From positions 1 to 64,000 of the forward strand of contig NZ_JAAIMM010000008.1 of NCBI RefSeq assembly GCF_013300725.1: 64,000 nucleotides of DNA, written 5' to 3'. Numbering within the stretch: the stretch's first letter is position 1; the number at the start of each line of letters is the position of its first letter. The notes beneath the pieces were generated by a model that saw only the letters and a program-made list of their open reading frames with translations, did not search any database and had not been told where the DNA came from. Below, in pieces: positions 36,796 through 46,162 of this stretch. Origin of the DNA: Allocoprococcus comes (lineage in GTDB: Bacteria > Bacillota > Clostridia > Lachnospirales > Lachnospiraceae). The translations under genes and the position numbers were made by a program.

Positions 36796-38319
36796 ATGAA
36801 AGAAATACTGACAGCAGATCAGATGAGAAGATCGGATCAGAGAATGATACAGAAGATGCAGGTCCCGTCCCTTGTCCTGATGGAACGGGCGGCACTTCAG
36901 TGTGTGGCTGCGATGAAAGCAGAAGGCATAGACTTGTCGAAAGCACTGGTTGTGTGTGGAAGTGGCAACAACGGTGGTGACGGATTCGCAATTGCAAGGA
37001 TGCTCGTAGAAGAAGGATATCATCCGGATGTAGTATTGGTCGGAAATTATGACCATCGTAGTGAAGAAACAAAAATCCAGATGAAAATTCTGGAAAATCT
37101 GGGAATATCTGTAGGAAACAGTTTGCCACAGAAAGAATATAGTGTTATTATAGATGCCGTATTCGGTATTGGTCTGTCACGTGAAATAAAAGGCAGGTAT
37201 GCAGAGGTGATCGATCAGATGAACCGGATGACTGCCTGTAAGGTGGCAGTTGACACTCCTTCAGGGATCCGTTCGGATGATGGGAAAGTGCTTGGAACTG
37301 CATTTAAAGCAGATCTTACAGTGACCTTTGCGTTTCAGAAGATGGGACAGATCCTGTATCCGGGATGTGAGTATGCAGGAAAGCTTGTTACAGCTCCGAT
37401 CGGAATTACCAGGCCGGAGTTTTTTGCGGAAGAAGAAATCTGCATGGCACTTGAAAAATCCGATGTGCCGGCAATGCTGCCGCAAAGGAAACCGGATTCT
37501 AATAAAGGGACTTATGGAAAGGTTCTGATGATTACCGGAAGCAAAGGAATGTCCGGTGCAGCATATTTAAGTGCCAGGGCAGCATATCTTTCGGGAGCCG
37601 GGCTTGTCCGGATTTATACGGAGGAAAGCAACCGGGCAATCTTACAGGAACTTTTACCGGAGGCGGTAATGACGACCTATTCTCTGGATGAGACAGAATC
37701 CTTTGAAGAACTTCCGGATTTGCTGGAATGGGCGGATGTGCTCTGTATTGGCTGCGGACTCGGCATGGGACCGCATTCGGAGAAATTACTGAAAAAGGTG
37801 CTTGAGAATAATAAAAAACCGGCTGTTATTGATGCGGACGGACTGAACCTTCTGGCAAAGACCGGTGAGTGGGGGATCGGACAGATTCGGATGAATCCTT
37901 CCGGATATGTACTTACTCCGCACATGAAAGAAATGTCCAGACTGACCGGATACAGCGTACAGGAATTAAAAGACAACAGAAGAGAGCTATTACGGAAATA
38001 TACAGAAAAAGTTCATGCTGTCTGTGTACTGAAAGACAGCAGGACACTTATGAAAGCGCCGGAGGGAAGGCTTATGATCAATACCACCGGTAATGCGGCA
38101 ATGGCAAAGGCCGGATCGGGAGATGTGCTTGCCGGAATGATCACCGGACTTATGGCACAGCATCTGAGACCGGATGATGCAGCTGTGCTTGGCGTTTATC
38201 TGCATGGCCTGTGCGGAGATCATGCCAGAAAAGAACTTGGCTCTTACAGTGTGCTTGCGGGTGATCTTTTGAAAATGCTCGGCAGGACACTTAAGGAATT
38301 GGAGGATATGACAGAATGA
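36796..38319 (+). CDS. nnr: Bifunctional NAD(P)H-hydrate epimerase/dehydratase
   Basis: Repairs damaged NADH and NADPH hydrates. 507 residues. N-terminal epimerase (about 1-215): MLTADQMRRSDQRMI-like start, CGSGNNGGDGFAIARML, DAVFGIGLSREI. C-terminal ADP-dependent dehydratase (about 230-507): LMITGSKGMSGAAYLSARAA, CIGCGLGMGP, NTTGNAAMAKAGSGDVLAG (the ADP site) and VYLHGLCGDHA. ATG 36796 has GGGAG 8-9 nt upstream; ATG 36778 lies within the terminator tail. Overlaps alr by 4 nt. The rex-nnr-alr order is seen in Clostridia. Confidence 0.94.
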   Translation: MKEILTADQMRRSDQRMIQKMQVPSLVLMERAALQCVAAMKAEGIDLSKALVVCGSGNNGGDGFAIARMLVEEGYHPDVVLVGNYDHRSEETKIQMKILENLGISVGNSLPQKEYSVIIDAVFGIGLSREIKGRYAEVIDQMNRMTACKVAVDTPSGIRSDDGKVLGTAFKADLTVTFAFQKMGQILYPGCEYAGKLVTAPIGITRPEFFAEEEICMALEKSDVPAMLPQRKPDSNKGTYGKVLMITGSKGMSGAAYLSARAAYLSGAGLVRIYTEESNRAILQELLPEAVMTTYSLDETESFEELPDLLEWADVLCIGCGLGMGPHSEKLLKKVLENNKKPAVIDADGLNLLAKTGEWGIGQIRMNPSGYVLTPHMKEMSRLTGYSVQELKDNRRELLRKYTEKVHAVCVLKDSRTLMKAPEGRLMINTTGNAAMAKAGSGDVLAGMITGLMAQHLRPDDAAVLGVYLHGLCGDHARKELGSYSVLAGDLLKMLGRTLKELEDMTE

Positions 38320-39479
38320 AGAAATACAGCAGACTGCGTGCGGTGATCGATCTGGATGCGGTGATGTATAATATGGAAATGATGCATGCAAATATAGAAG
38401 AGGGAACCAAGATGGTCGTGGTCATCAAAACAGATGGTTATGGTCATGGAGCGGTACCGATTTCAAGAATGCTGGAAGATGTGGATTATGTCTGGGGCTA
38501 TGCGGTCGCAACTCTGGATGAAGGTGTTGTACTCAGAAAAGCCGGCATTCAGAAGCCGATTCTTTGCCTGGGATGTATTTTCCCGGATCAGCTGGAAGAG
38601 ATGATCCGTCATGAGATCCGCATGACAGCCTACAGCTATGAGCTTGCGAAGCTTGCGGATGAGACCGCATACCGTATGGGGAAGAAGGCATATCTGCACA
38701 TTAAGATCGATACTGGAATGTCAAGACTTGGCTTTCCGGTATCGAAAGAAAGCGTAGAGGAGATCCTTAAGATCGGCAGACTTGTTTACACGGATTGCGA
38801 AGGAATGTTTACCCATTTTTCAAAGGCAGATGAGACGGATAAGACCACAACACTGGAACAGATCCGTGCCTTTCTGTGGATGAAAGAGCATCTTGCAGCA
38901 GAAGGTATGGAATTTACTTATTATCACTGTGCAAACAGTGCAAGTATCATTGATATGCCAAAGCTTGGAATGGATCTGGAGAGAGCCGGGATTTCTACCT
39001 ATGGACTGTATCCGTCAGATGAAGTCAATAAGGAGGAAGTTCCGCTCCGACCGGCAATGGAGCTGATCGCGCATGTGACTTATGTGAAATGGATTGAAAA
39101 GGGTACGGCAGTCAGCTACGGAGGCACCTTTGTTGCGCCGAAAAGGATGCAGATCGCCACGATCCCGACGGGATATGGAGACGGATACCCACGGAGTCTT
39201 TCCAACAAAGGATATGTCCTGATCCATGGTCAGAAGGCACCGATCCTTGGCAGAGTCTGTATGGATCAGTTCATGGTAGATGTGACCGAGATCCCGGATG
39301 TGAAATTTGGTGACAGGGCAACACTGGTCGGTCACGACGGGGATGCTTATCTTTCAATAGATGAGCTTGCCGGTCTGAGCGGTAGATTTAACTATGAATT
39401 TATCTGTGATATCAATAAACGTGTTCCGCGAGAATATGTGCGTGACGGAAAAGTTGTAGAGCAGGTCGATTATTTCTAA
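38316..39479 (+). CDS. alr: Alanine racemase
   Basis: Makes D-alanine for cell wall peptidoglycan. 387 residues. The PLP lysine lies in VVVIKTDGYGHGAVP; IDTGMSRLGF, CANSASIIDMP, AVSYGGTFVAPKRM and the catalytic tyrosine block TGYGDGYPRSLSNKG with RVCMDQFMVDVT are all present. Starts inside the nnr stop (ATGA overlap), so coupled. In Bacillus, alr precedes the antitoxin-toxin pair of MazF; here only the toxin gene follows. Confidence 0.96.
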   Translation: MKKYSRLRAVIDLDAVMYNMEMMHANIEEGTKMVVVIKTDGYGHGAVPISRMLEDVDYVWGYAVATLDEGVVLRKAGIQKPILCLGCIFPDQLEEMIRHEIRMTAYSYELAKLADETAYRMGKKAYLHIKIDTGMSRLGFPVSKESVEEILKIGRLVYTDCEGMFTHFSKADETDKTTTLEQIRAFLWMKEHLAAEGMEFTYYHCANSASIIDMPKLGMDLERAGISTYGLYPSDEVNKEEVPLRPAMELIAHVTYVKWIEKGTAVSYGGTFVAPKRMQIATIPTGYGDGYPRSLSNKGYVLIHGQKAPILGRVCMDQFMVDVTEIPDVKFGDRATLVGHDGDAYLSIDELAGLSGRFNYEFICDINKRVPREYVRDGKVVEQVDYF

Positions 39480-39569
39480 AATGCGGGGATGCACTTCGAA
39501 AGAGATATGAATACAGCAGGAGAAAGCTGGCAATAATGAAAGTATCTTGATAAGCGGAGTGTGAATGAA

Positions 39570-39917
39570 GTGCAGATCAGGCGTGGAGATATTTATTATG
39601 CGGATTTAAGTCCGGTAGTCGGTTCGGAGCAGGGCGGCGTGCGCCCGGTTCTTGTCATCCAGAATGATGTCGGGAACCGGCACAGTCCGACCGTTATCTG
39701 TGCCGCGATCACTTCAAGGATGAATAAAGCGAAGCTGCCGACACATGTGGAAATCGATGCAAAAAGGTACAGAATCGTCAAGGATTCCGTTGTCCTTCTG
39801 GAGCAGATCCGGACCATCGATAAGCAGAGACTGAAGGATTACGTGTGCCGGGTAGACAAAGAGCTTATGAGAAAAGTCGATGAAGCGCTGTGCGTCAGCC
39901 TGATGCTTCATACATAA
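39570..39917 (+). CDS. mazF: MazF/PemK-type endoribonuclease (EndoA-like)
   Basis: 115 residues. [20 protein letters not shown] and [20 protein letters not shown] are the family signature, with [18 protein letters not shown] and IRTIDKQRL following; the basic and acidic residues of the active site are conserved. Known members cut mRNA at short specific sequences and are held by an antitoxin. No MazE/EndoAI-like gene lies between alr and mazF (only 90 bp) or just downstream. GTG 39570 matches the family start ([10 protein letters not shown]) and has GGAG about 10 nt upstream; GTG 39561 is possible. Confidence 0.93.
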   Translation: MQIRRGDIYYADLSPVVGSEQGGVRPVLVIQNDVGNRHSPTVICAAITSRMNKAKLPTHVEIDAKRYRIVKDSVVLLEQIRTIDKQRLKDYVCRVDKELMRKVDEALCVSLMLHT

Positions 39918-39939
39918 AAGAGGAGAAGTATGGAAAGCA

Positions 39940-40782
39940 ATGGAAACGGAAGGTAATTTACTTCAGAAAATGAAAAATGTATTTTCTGACAATGAAGATA
40001 AAGAGAAAATTGCAGAAGAAATCATTGAAAAAGTACTGGAAGGCTATGAAAAAGGTGTTCTGACAAGACGTGAGACGAAGATGATCACCAATATTTTTGA
40101 ATATATGGATTCGGATGCAAAAGATATCATGACGCACCGGAAAAATATCGTAGCACTGGACGGAGAGGAATCTCTGGAAAAAGCACTTACCTTTATGCTG
40201 GAGGAGAACAAATCCAGATTCCCGGTTTATGAAGAAGATATTGACAACATTGTGGGGATTCTTCATATCCGGGATGCGATGCAGAGTTACCTGGATGGTC
40301 CGGCAAGGAGAAAACCGGTGCATGATCTGAAGGATGCGATCCGGCCGGCAGGATTTATCCCGGAAACAAAGGCGATTGACAAACTGTTCCAACAGATGCA
40401 GCAGGACAAGAGCCATATGGTGATCGTGCTGGATGAGTATGGACAGACATCAGGGATCGTTACGATGGAAGATATCGTAGAAGAAATCGTTGGAAATATC
40501 CAGGATGAGTATGATGAGGAAGAAGAGCTGATCGTCAAACAGGCAGATGGTACATATATCGTGGATGGTATGACACAGCTGGAAGATCTGGAAGAACTTC
40601 TGGGAATCAGTTTCAACGAAGAAGATTACGATACGATCAATGGTTATCTGATCGACTGCCTGGACAGAATTCCTTCGGAAGATGAAGAATGTCAGGTGGA
40701 ATTCGGAGGTTATCTGTTCCATGTATTGTCGGTTGATAATAATACAATACGCAAAGTCCTTGTCAGCAGAACAAAAAAGTGA
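39940..40782 (+). CDS. CBS-pair/CorC-HlyC-domain protein without the membrane DUF21 domain
   Basis: 280 residues, cytosolic. A helical N-terminus (about 1-65) leads into two CBS domains (about 66-195): DIMTHRKNIVALDGEESL and LFQQMQQDKSHMVIVLDEYG with TSGIVTMEDIVEEIVG. A CorC/HlyC transporter-associated domain closes the protein (about 205-280; DGTYIVDGMTQLEDLEEL). The missing N-terminal DUF21 means it resembles CorC of Gram-negative bacteria. ATG 39940 has GGAAAG upstream; an out-of-frame 8-codon frame (39930-39956) with a stronger GAGGAG site overlaps the start. Co-transcription with mazF (22 bp) is likely. Confidence 0.85.
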   Translation: METEGNLLQKMKNVFSDNEDKEKIAEEIIEKVLEGYEKGVLTRRETKMITNIFEYMDSDAKDIMTHRKNIVALDGEESLEKALTFMLEENKSRFPVYEEDIDNIVGILHIRDAMQSYLDGPARRKPVHDLKDAIRPAGFIPETKAIDKLFQQMQQDKSHMVIVLDEYGQTSGIVTMEDIVEEIVGNIQDEYDEEEELIVKQADGTYIVDGMTQLEDLEELLGISFNEEDYDTINGYLIDCLDRIPSEDEECQVEFGGYLFHVLSVDNNTIRKVLVSRTKK

Positions 40783-40832
40783 TAAAATAGTACAATTGAG
40801 AATAGTAAAATACTGAAGAGAGGTAAAAAGTA

Positions 40833-41567
40833 ATGTCAGGACATTCAAAATTTGCGAATATCAAGCATAAAAAAGAAAAAAACGACGCAGCAAAAGGAAA
40901 AGTATTCACGAAGATCGGTCGTGAAATCGCTGTAGCAGTCAAAGAAGGAGGCGGAGCTGATCCGGCTAACAACAGCAGACTCCGTGATGCGATTGCAAAG
41001 GCAAAAGCAAATAATATGCCAAATGACAATATTGACAGAAGTATTAAAAAAGCAGCCGGAGACGGAGATGCTAACAACTACGAACACATCGTATACGAAG
41101 GATACGGACCGAACGGAACTGCAATCATCGTTGATGCACTTACTGATAACCGTAACCGTACTGCTTCTAATGTAAGAAGCGCTTTCACAAAGGGAAAAGG
41201 AAATATCGGAACCAGCGGATGTGTATCTTTCATGTTTGATCAGAAAGGACAGATCATTGTCGATAAAGAAGAATGTGAACTGGATGCAGATGATCTGATG
41301 ATGCAGGCACTGGATGCAGGAGCAGAAGATTTTTCAGAAGAAGAGGACAGCTTTGAGATCCTTACAGATCCGAATGATTTCAGTGAGGTTCGTCTTGCTC
41401 TGGAAGAAGCAGGAATCCCGATGGCAAGTGCAGAAGTTACAATGATACCACAGACATGGGTAACTCTGGACAACGAAGAAGACATCAAGAACATTCAGAA
41501 GACGCTTGATCTTCTTGAAGATGATGATGATGTACAGGAAGTATATCATAACTGGGAAGAAGCATAG
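40833..41567 (+). CDS. YebC/PmpR family protein
   Basis: 244 residues. [46 protein letters not shown]-like and [19 protein letters not shown] mark the family. Members regulate transcription or help ribosomes pass polyproline; which applies here is not shown. AGAGGTAAAAAGTA precedes the ATG. It lies 50 bp after the CBS gene, with promoter-like TAAAAT nearby, and 23 bp before the CFI-box gene. Confidence 0.93.
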   Translation: MSGHSKFANIKHKKEKNDAAKGKVFTKIGREIAVAVKEGGGADPANNSRLRDAIAKAKANNMPNDNIDRSIKKAAGDGDANNYEHIVYEGYGPNGTAIIVDALTDNRNRTASNVRSAFTKGKGNIGTSGCVSFMFDQKGQIIVDKEECELDADDLMMQALDAGAEDFSEEEDSFEILTDPNDFSEVRLALEEAGIPMASAEVTMIPQTWVTLDNEEDIKNIQKTLDLLEDDDDVQEVYHNWEEA

Positions 41568-41590
41568 GATTGATTCCGGGAGGAACCTGA

Positions 41591-42352
41591 ATGAATCAGA
41601 GTATACAGGATGGACTGAATGACCTGTTTGACCAGATAATTCCGATTTCCGGAGATTTCAATAAAAAGACTTATGCGGATTCGTTTAAAAATGCATACGA
41701 GAAGTATAAGCCGCTTTTTACTGAGATTGCACAGGAATGCGAGAATTCGGAAGACAGACAGGAAGAAATTGAAGAGATTGCCGCTGTTCTGCCGGATAGA
41801 ATGCGGAGAGTACTGGATCAGGAAAGTTCAAAAAGAAAAAAAGAAAATGTACTTATGAAATATAATCTTGGCATGGTTACGTATGTAATCCCGATGTTCC
41901 GCTATGGCAGAATGGATGCTTGTGAAGAGATTGTAGACTGCATGGTCGAACGCTGGAATGATCATGATCTGGAACTTAAGATCAGTAAATCGGAATTCGA
42001 GCAGATCCAGGGAGGCTTTAAATCCCGTCTCTGCTATATTACTACAGCTGTATGTGCAAGCCTTGGCAAACCGGATAACTGTTATGAACTGAATCTGATG
42101 AGAAGATACAGGGATGAATATCTGGTGAATCAGGAAGGCGGCGAAGAAATCGTTGCCGAGTATTACGATATTGCTCCGACAATCGTAAACCGGATCAACC
42201 GGATGGAAAATTCAGAAGATGTATATGCAGATATCTGGAACCATTATCTTCACCCATGTGTTTCCATGATCGAATCCGATAATCTGGAGGCATGCCGCAA
42301 GATTTATACAGATATGGTATATAGCCTGCGCAGGAAATATTTATTTTCATAA
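41591..42352 (+). CDS. CFI-box-type protein of unknown function
   Basis: 253 residues, cytosolic, helical and acidic. The best-recognised segment is FKSRLCYITTAVCASLGKP then CYELNLMRRYRDEYLV, near residue 142-178, a CYITTAxC…R.YRDxYL pattern found in many Firmicutes proteins (CFI-box). The rest is not recognised. It follows yebC by 23 bp, is read from the same promoter, and ends at a good terminator. Confidence 0.7.
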   Translation: MNQSIQDGLNDLFDQIIPISGDFNKKTYADSFKNAYEKYKPLFTEIAQECENSEDRQEEIEEIAAVLPDRMRRVLDQESSKRKKENVLMKYNLGMVTYVIPMFRYGRMDACEEIVDCMVERWNDHDLELKISKSEFEQIQGGFKSRLCYITTAVCASLGKPDNCYELNLMRRYRDEYLVNQEGGEEIVAEYYDIAPTIVNRINRMENSEDVYADIWNHYLHPCVSMIESDNLEACRKIYTDMVYSLRRKYLFS

Positions 42353-42364
42353 TGATTAAATCAA

Positions 42365-42397
42365 AGAGAATGTGCCGAGTCACATTCTCTTTTGCAT
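42365..42397 (+). terminator. Terminator after the CFI-box gene
   Basis: AGAGAATGTG and CACATTCTCT pair around CCGAGT, followed by TTTGCAT. Confidence 0.65.
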
Positions 42398-42408
42398 ATA
42401 CAGTGAAT

Positions 42409-42435
42409 CAGGTACAGATTTGTGTCGGTACAGGA
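42409..42435. repeat. 27-nt intergenic repeat, copy 1
   Basis: The 27-nt segment starting CAGGTACAGATTTGTG matches 50787-50813 at 22 of 27 positions, all changes being transitions. Both copies follow a terminator and lie just upstream of a gene. Confidence 0.45.
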
Positions 42436-42522
42436 ACCTGTTATTCATTCCTGCATTGGAAATCCTGCATATTTTTATAAGCATTGTCCATACTAAGCTA
42501 AAAAGAACGGAGGAATGCGGCA

Positions 42523-43332
42523 ATGAAAATACAGGAAGAAACGGATGTAAAAGAATATCAGATACGCAAGAAAAAGAGCAGGGAACAGAACGTAGAAAAT
42601 ATGGAAAATAAAGAAAAGGCAGTCAGAGAGGCAGAGCCGGAAAATACAAAGGAAGAAGATGAACATGTTAAAGAAATGGGAATGCTTCCGCTTGACCGAC
42701 GTCGGAATCATCAGATCGAGCTGCTCACGATCATCGGCGAAGTAGAAGGACATGAGGCGGTTTCCGGCAGTACAAAGGCAACCAAGTATGAACACCTGCT
42801 TCCAAAACTGGCACAGATTGAGAACAGTGTTCAGACAGACGGTGTGCTGATTCTCTTAAATACACTGGGCGGAGATGTGGAGGCGGGACTTGCGATTGCG
42901 GAAATGATTGCATCTTTAAGCAAACCGACAGTATCTCTGGTACTTGGAGGGTGTCATTCTATCGGTGGTCCTCTTGCTGTGTCTGCGGATTATTCTTTTA
43001 TTGTTCCAAGTGGAACGATGATCATTCACCCGGTGCGGACAAGCGGAATGTTCATCGGTGTGGCACAGAGCCTGCGGAATATTGAAAAGACGCAGGACCG
43101 GATCACCGGATTCCTTGCAGAGCATTCCGGAATGTCACAGGAGCGGATTGAAGAACTGATGCTGGATTCCACACAGCTTGTCAAAGACGTGGGGACAATG
43201 CTGGAAGGAAAACGTGCAGTGGAGGAAGGACTCATTGATGAGGTTGGCGGAATAAGAGATGCATTAAATAAATTGCATGAAATGATTGATGAAAAAATGG
43301 AAAATACTGATAAAAATTATGAGATGACATAA
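42523..43332 (+). CDS. ClpP-like serine protease (TepA family)
   Basis: 269 residues. The first about 50 are charged and Glu/Lys-rich. The ClpP-fold domain has ILLNTLGGDVEAGLAIAEM, the nucleophile region SLVLGGCHSIGGPLAVSAD, the catalytic His in GTMIIHPVRTSG, and the Asp region in GMSQERIEELMLDSTQL. The serine motif CHSIGG replaces the ClpP ASSMG pattern, as in TepA/YmfB. It lies 144 bp before the DNA translocase gene, as tepA does beside spoIIIE in Bacillus. It was described as translocation-enhancing or spore-stage protein there. ATG 42523 has CGGAGGAATGCGGCA upstream. Confidence 0.87.
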   Translation: MKIQEETDVKEYQIRKKKSREQNVENMENKEKAVREAEPENTKEEDEHVKEMGMLPLDRRRNHQIELLTIIGEVEGHEAVSGSTKATKYEHLLPKLAQIENSVQTDGVLILLNTLGGDVEAGLAIAEMIASLSKPTVSLVLGGCHSIGGPLAVSADYSFIVPSGTMIIHPVRTSGMFIGVAQSLRNIEKTQDRITGFLAEHSGMSQERIEELMLDSTQLVKDVGTMLEGKRAVEEGLIDEVGGIRDALNKLHEMIDEKMENTDKNYEMT

Positions 43333-43475
43333 GGCGAAGAGAATGCTATAATAAAATAGCATGTACAAGTATACACTTTTGATGACTGATTCCGGATACT
43401 ATATCTGGGGAGAGAGTAGAAGGAATCGGTCATTTGATTACAAGATAAAGAGTATAAATACAAGGGGGAAGTTTG

Positions 43476-46130
43476 ATGGCTTCAAAGACAACCGGAACAA
43501 AGAAAAATGCAAAGCAGAGCACGGCGAAAAAGCGGCAGCCTGCGAAGAAGACGAGTACAAAGTCTGCAAAATCTGCGAAAACAACCAGAAAGAATACCAC
43601 ATCAAAAGCTGCGCCGCAGGAAGAATCATTTCTTGCAACGGAGATTCTGATCTGGGTGACGCTTGCGGTAGGAATTCTGCTTACGATCAGCAATTTCGGA
43701 CTTGCAGGTGCATTTGGAAGAAAGATTGCAGCACTGCAGCAGGGGATGATGGGCTGGATGGCGTATGTATTTCCACTGCTTTTATTTTGTGGAGTCGCGT
43801 TTGTGGTTTCCAATAAAGGAAACAGGATCGCATATATTAAGACTGCTGCAGGCGTTGTATTACTGGTTCAGTGCTGTGTGCTCTTTGAACTGATCGATGA
43901 AAAAGGCGGATTTGTTGGAAAGGCAATTGCGGTCAGGCTGGTGCCGGCAATCGGTAAAGTGGGTACATATGTTGTCGTGATCATTTTAATGGTGATCTGT
44001 GTAGTCCTTATCACAGAAAAGTCTATTCTAAAAGGAATGAAGATCGGCGGGGAAAAAGCGTATGACCGTGCCAGAGAGGACATGCAGAAGCGTAAAGAAG
44101 AGGCTGAGGAACGCAGGGCAAGACGGGAAGCTATGCGTGTTGATTATCAGGTAAGTGGCGTTTCCTTTAATTCGACAGTTGGAAGAAAAGAGGACGAGGC
44201 AGGAAAAGCAGAAGAAACAGCCGGAAAAGAAGCAAAGGAAAGTACAGAAAAGAAAGCTACCAGACGCAGCCGGAAAGATATGAGCAGCGTGCTTGCAGGT
44301 GCAGAAGAAGCGGCGGCAAAGCACATTATGGAACAGACTGGGAAAATTGCGCTGGATGATGTTGTGATCAATCGTGCGATGCCCCTCTCCGCTACAGAGC
44401 TGATCCCGGATCCGGAACCGGTTCCTCTTGAGCCGGTGAAAGAAAAGCTCCCGAAGTTCTTAAAAGGAGCGATGCAGGAAACGGAAAAAGAGCCGGAGTC
44501 TGGTAAAGATATGCAGACAGATGTGGCTGAAGAAAATTTATCAGCGGTGCAGACAGAAGACGGAGTAAAAAGTCAGGTCTCCGGAAATCCAAAAGTTAAG
44601 GCAGATATCCCCAAAGAGGTTGCTGCTGTTGCAGATACGATTGCAAAAAGTGAGAAACCGGTCAGGGAATACCGCTTCCCGCCGCTTAGTCTGTTGAAGC
44701 ATGGAAGTAAAACTTCCGGAGATTCGGATGCGCATCTGCGTGAGACAGCAGCAAAGCTCCAGAAGACACTTCAAACCTTCGGCGTGAATGTTACGATTAC
44801 TAATATCAGCTGCGGACCTTCTGTCACACGCTATGAGTTACAGCCTGAGATGGGAGTGAAAGTCAGTAAGATCGTAGGACTTGCGGATGATATCAAGCTG
44901 AACCTGGCGGCGGCCGATATCCGTATTGAGGCACCGATCCCTGGAAAAGCAGCAGTCGGCATTGAAGTTCCGAATAAGGAAAATACTGCAGTTATGCTGC
45001 GTGATCTTCTGGAATCAGATGAATTTAAGAAAAGTAGATCGCGGATCGCATTTGCGACAGGTCGTGACATTTCAGGTAAAGTGGTGGTATCGGATATCGC
45101 AAAGATGCCGCATTTACTTGTTGCAGGAGCTACCGGCTCCGGTAAATCTGTCTGTATCAATACGATCATTATGAGTATTATCTACAAAGCAAAACCGGAG
45201 GATGTAAAGCTGATTATGGTAGATCCAAAGGTAGTGGAATTAAGTGTATATAATGGAATTCCACATCTGATGATCCCGGTTGTAACGGATCCGAAGAAGG
45301 CAGCAGGAGCTTTGAACTGGGCGGTTGCGGAAATGAACAGACGTTATCAGCTTTTTGCCGAGTATAATGTCCGTGATCTGAAAGGTTACAATGATAAAGT
45401 CGAGAACATTAAAGATATTGATGATCCGGATAAAGCACAGAAACTTCCACAGATTGTGATCATCGTAGACGAACTTGCAGACCTGATGATGGTTGCACCC
45501 GGAGAAGTGGAAGAGGCGATCTGCCGTCTGGCACAGCTTGCGCGTGCGGCAGGACTTCATCTGGTTCTTGCAACGCAGAGACCATCGGTTAATGTCATTA
45601 CCGGTCTGATCAAGGCGAATATGCCATCAAGAATAGCATTTTCTGTATCATCCGGTGTGGATTCCCGTACCATCATTGATATGAATGGCGCGGAGAAGCT
45701 GCTTGGAAAAGGCGATATGTTGTTCTATCCGGCTGGCTATCAGAAGCCGGTACGTGTTCAGGGGGCTTTTGTTTCTGATAAAGAAGTCCAGGCAGTGGTT
45801 GATTTCCTGAAAGAGAACGGCGGAGGCACAGCATACAGTGAAGAGGTCCAGAAGCAGGTGAACAGTAATCAGAATGTATCTGCGGGAGGAGCATCTTCCG
45901 GGGACGACAAAGATGTCTACTTTGTAGATGCAGGAAAGTTTATCATTGAAAAAGACAAAGCATCGATCGGAATGCTCCAACGGGTGTTTAAGATCGGGTT
46001 TAACCGTGCGGCGCGGATTATGGATCAGCTTGCCGAGGCGGGAGTCGTAGGAGAAGAAGAAGGTACCAAACCAAGAAAAGTACTGATGTCTATGGAACAG
46101 TTTGAACAATACATAGAAGAATCAGTTTAA
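43476..46130 (+). CDS. ftsK: DNA translocase FtsK/SpoIIIE
   Basis: 884 residues. A basic, Lys/Thr-rich N-terminus (1-48) precedes four membrane segments at about 49-195 (FLATEILIWVTLAVGILLTI and following). A low-complexity acidic linker covers about 200-410. The motor domain (about 420-800) has LLVAGATGSGKSVCINTI, IVIIVDELADLMMVA and QLARAAGLHLVLATQRPS. The C-terminal gamma winged-helix (about 815-884; FIIEKDKASIGMLQRVFKIG) reads KOPS/SRS DNA. It pumps DNA through the closing division septum or into the forespore. GGGGGAAGTTTG places the ATG at 43476. Confidence 0.96.
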   Translation: MASKTTGTKKNAKQSTAKKRQPAKKTSTKSAKSAKTTRKNTTSKAAPQEESFLATEILIWVTLAVGILLTISNFGLAGAFGRKIAALQQGMMGWMAYVFPLLLFCGVAFVVSNKGNRIAYIKTAAGVVLLVQCCVLFELIDEKGGFVGKAIAVRLVPAIGKVGTYVVVIILMVICVVLITEKSILKGMKIGGEKAYDRAREDMQKRKEEAEERRARREAMRVDYQVSGVSFNSTVGRKEDEAGKAEETAGKEAKESTEKKATRRSRKDMSSVLAGAEEAAAKHIMEQTGKIALDDVVINRAMPLSATELIPDPEPVPLEPVKEKLPKFLKGAMQETEKEPESGKDMQTDVAEENLSAVQTEDGVKSQVSGNPKVKADIPKEVAAVADTIAKSEKPVREYRFPPLSLLKHGSKTSGDSDAHLRETAAKLQKTLQTFGVNVTITNISCGPSVTRYELQPEMGVKVSKIVGLADDIKLNLAAADIRIEAPIPGKAAVGIEVPNKENTAVMLRDLLESDEFKKSRSRIAFATGRDISGKVVVSDIAKMPHLLVAGATGSGKSVCINTIIMSIIYKAKPEDVKLIMVDPKVVELSVYNGIPHLMIPVVTDPKKAAGALNWAVAEMNRRYQLFAEYNVRDLKGYNDKVENIKDIDDPDKAQKLPQIVIIVDELADLMMVAPGEVEEAICRLAQLARAAGLHLVLATQRPSVNVITGLIKANMPSRIAFSVSSGVDSRTIIDMNGAEKLLGKGDMLFYPAGYQKPVRVQGAFVSDKEVQAVVDFLKENGGGTAYSEEVQKQVNSNQNVSAGGASSGDDKDVYFVDAGKFIIEKDKASIGMLQRVFKIGFNRAARIMDQLAEAGVVGEEEGTKPRKVLMSMEQFEQYIEESV

Positions 46131-46162
46131 GAAACGCATAAGAAAAAAGGGAGGATATGATT

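Noticed and set aside
43343-43362. Palindrome ATGCTAT-N6-ATAGCAT before ftsK
   Set aside because: Short, AT-rich and includes a TATAAT-like box; could be a promoter or a hairpin by chance, so not listed as a feature.
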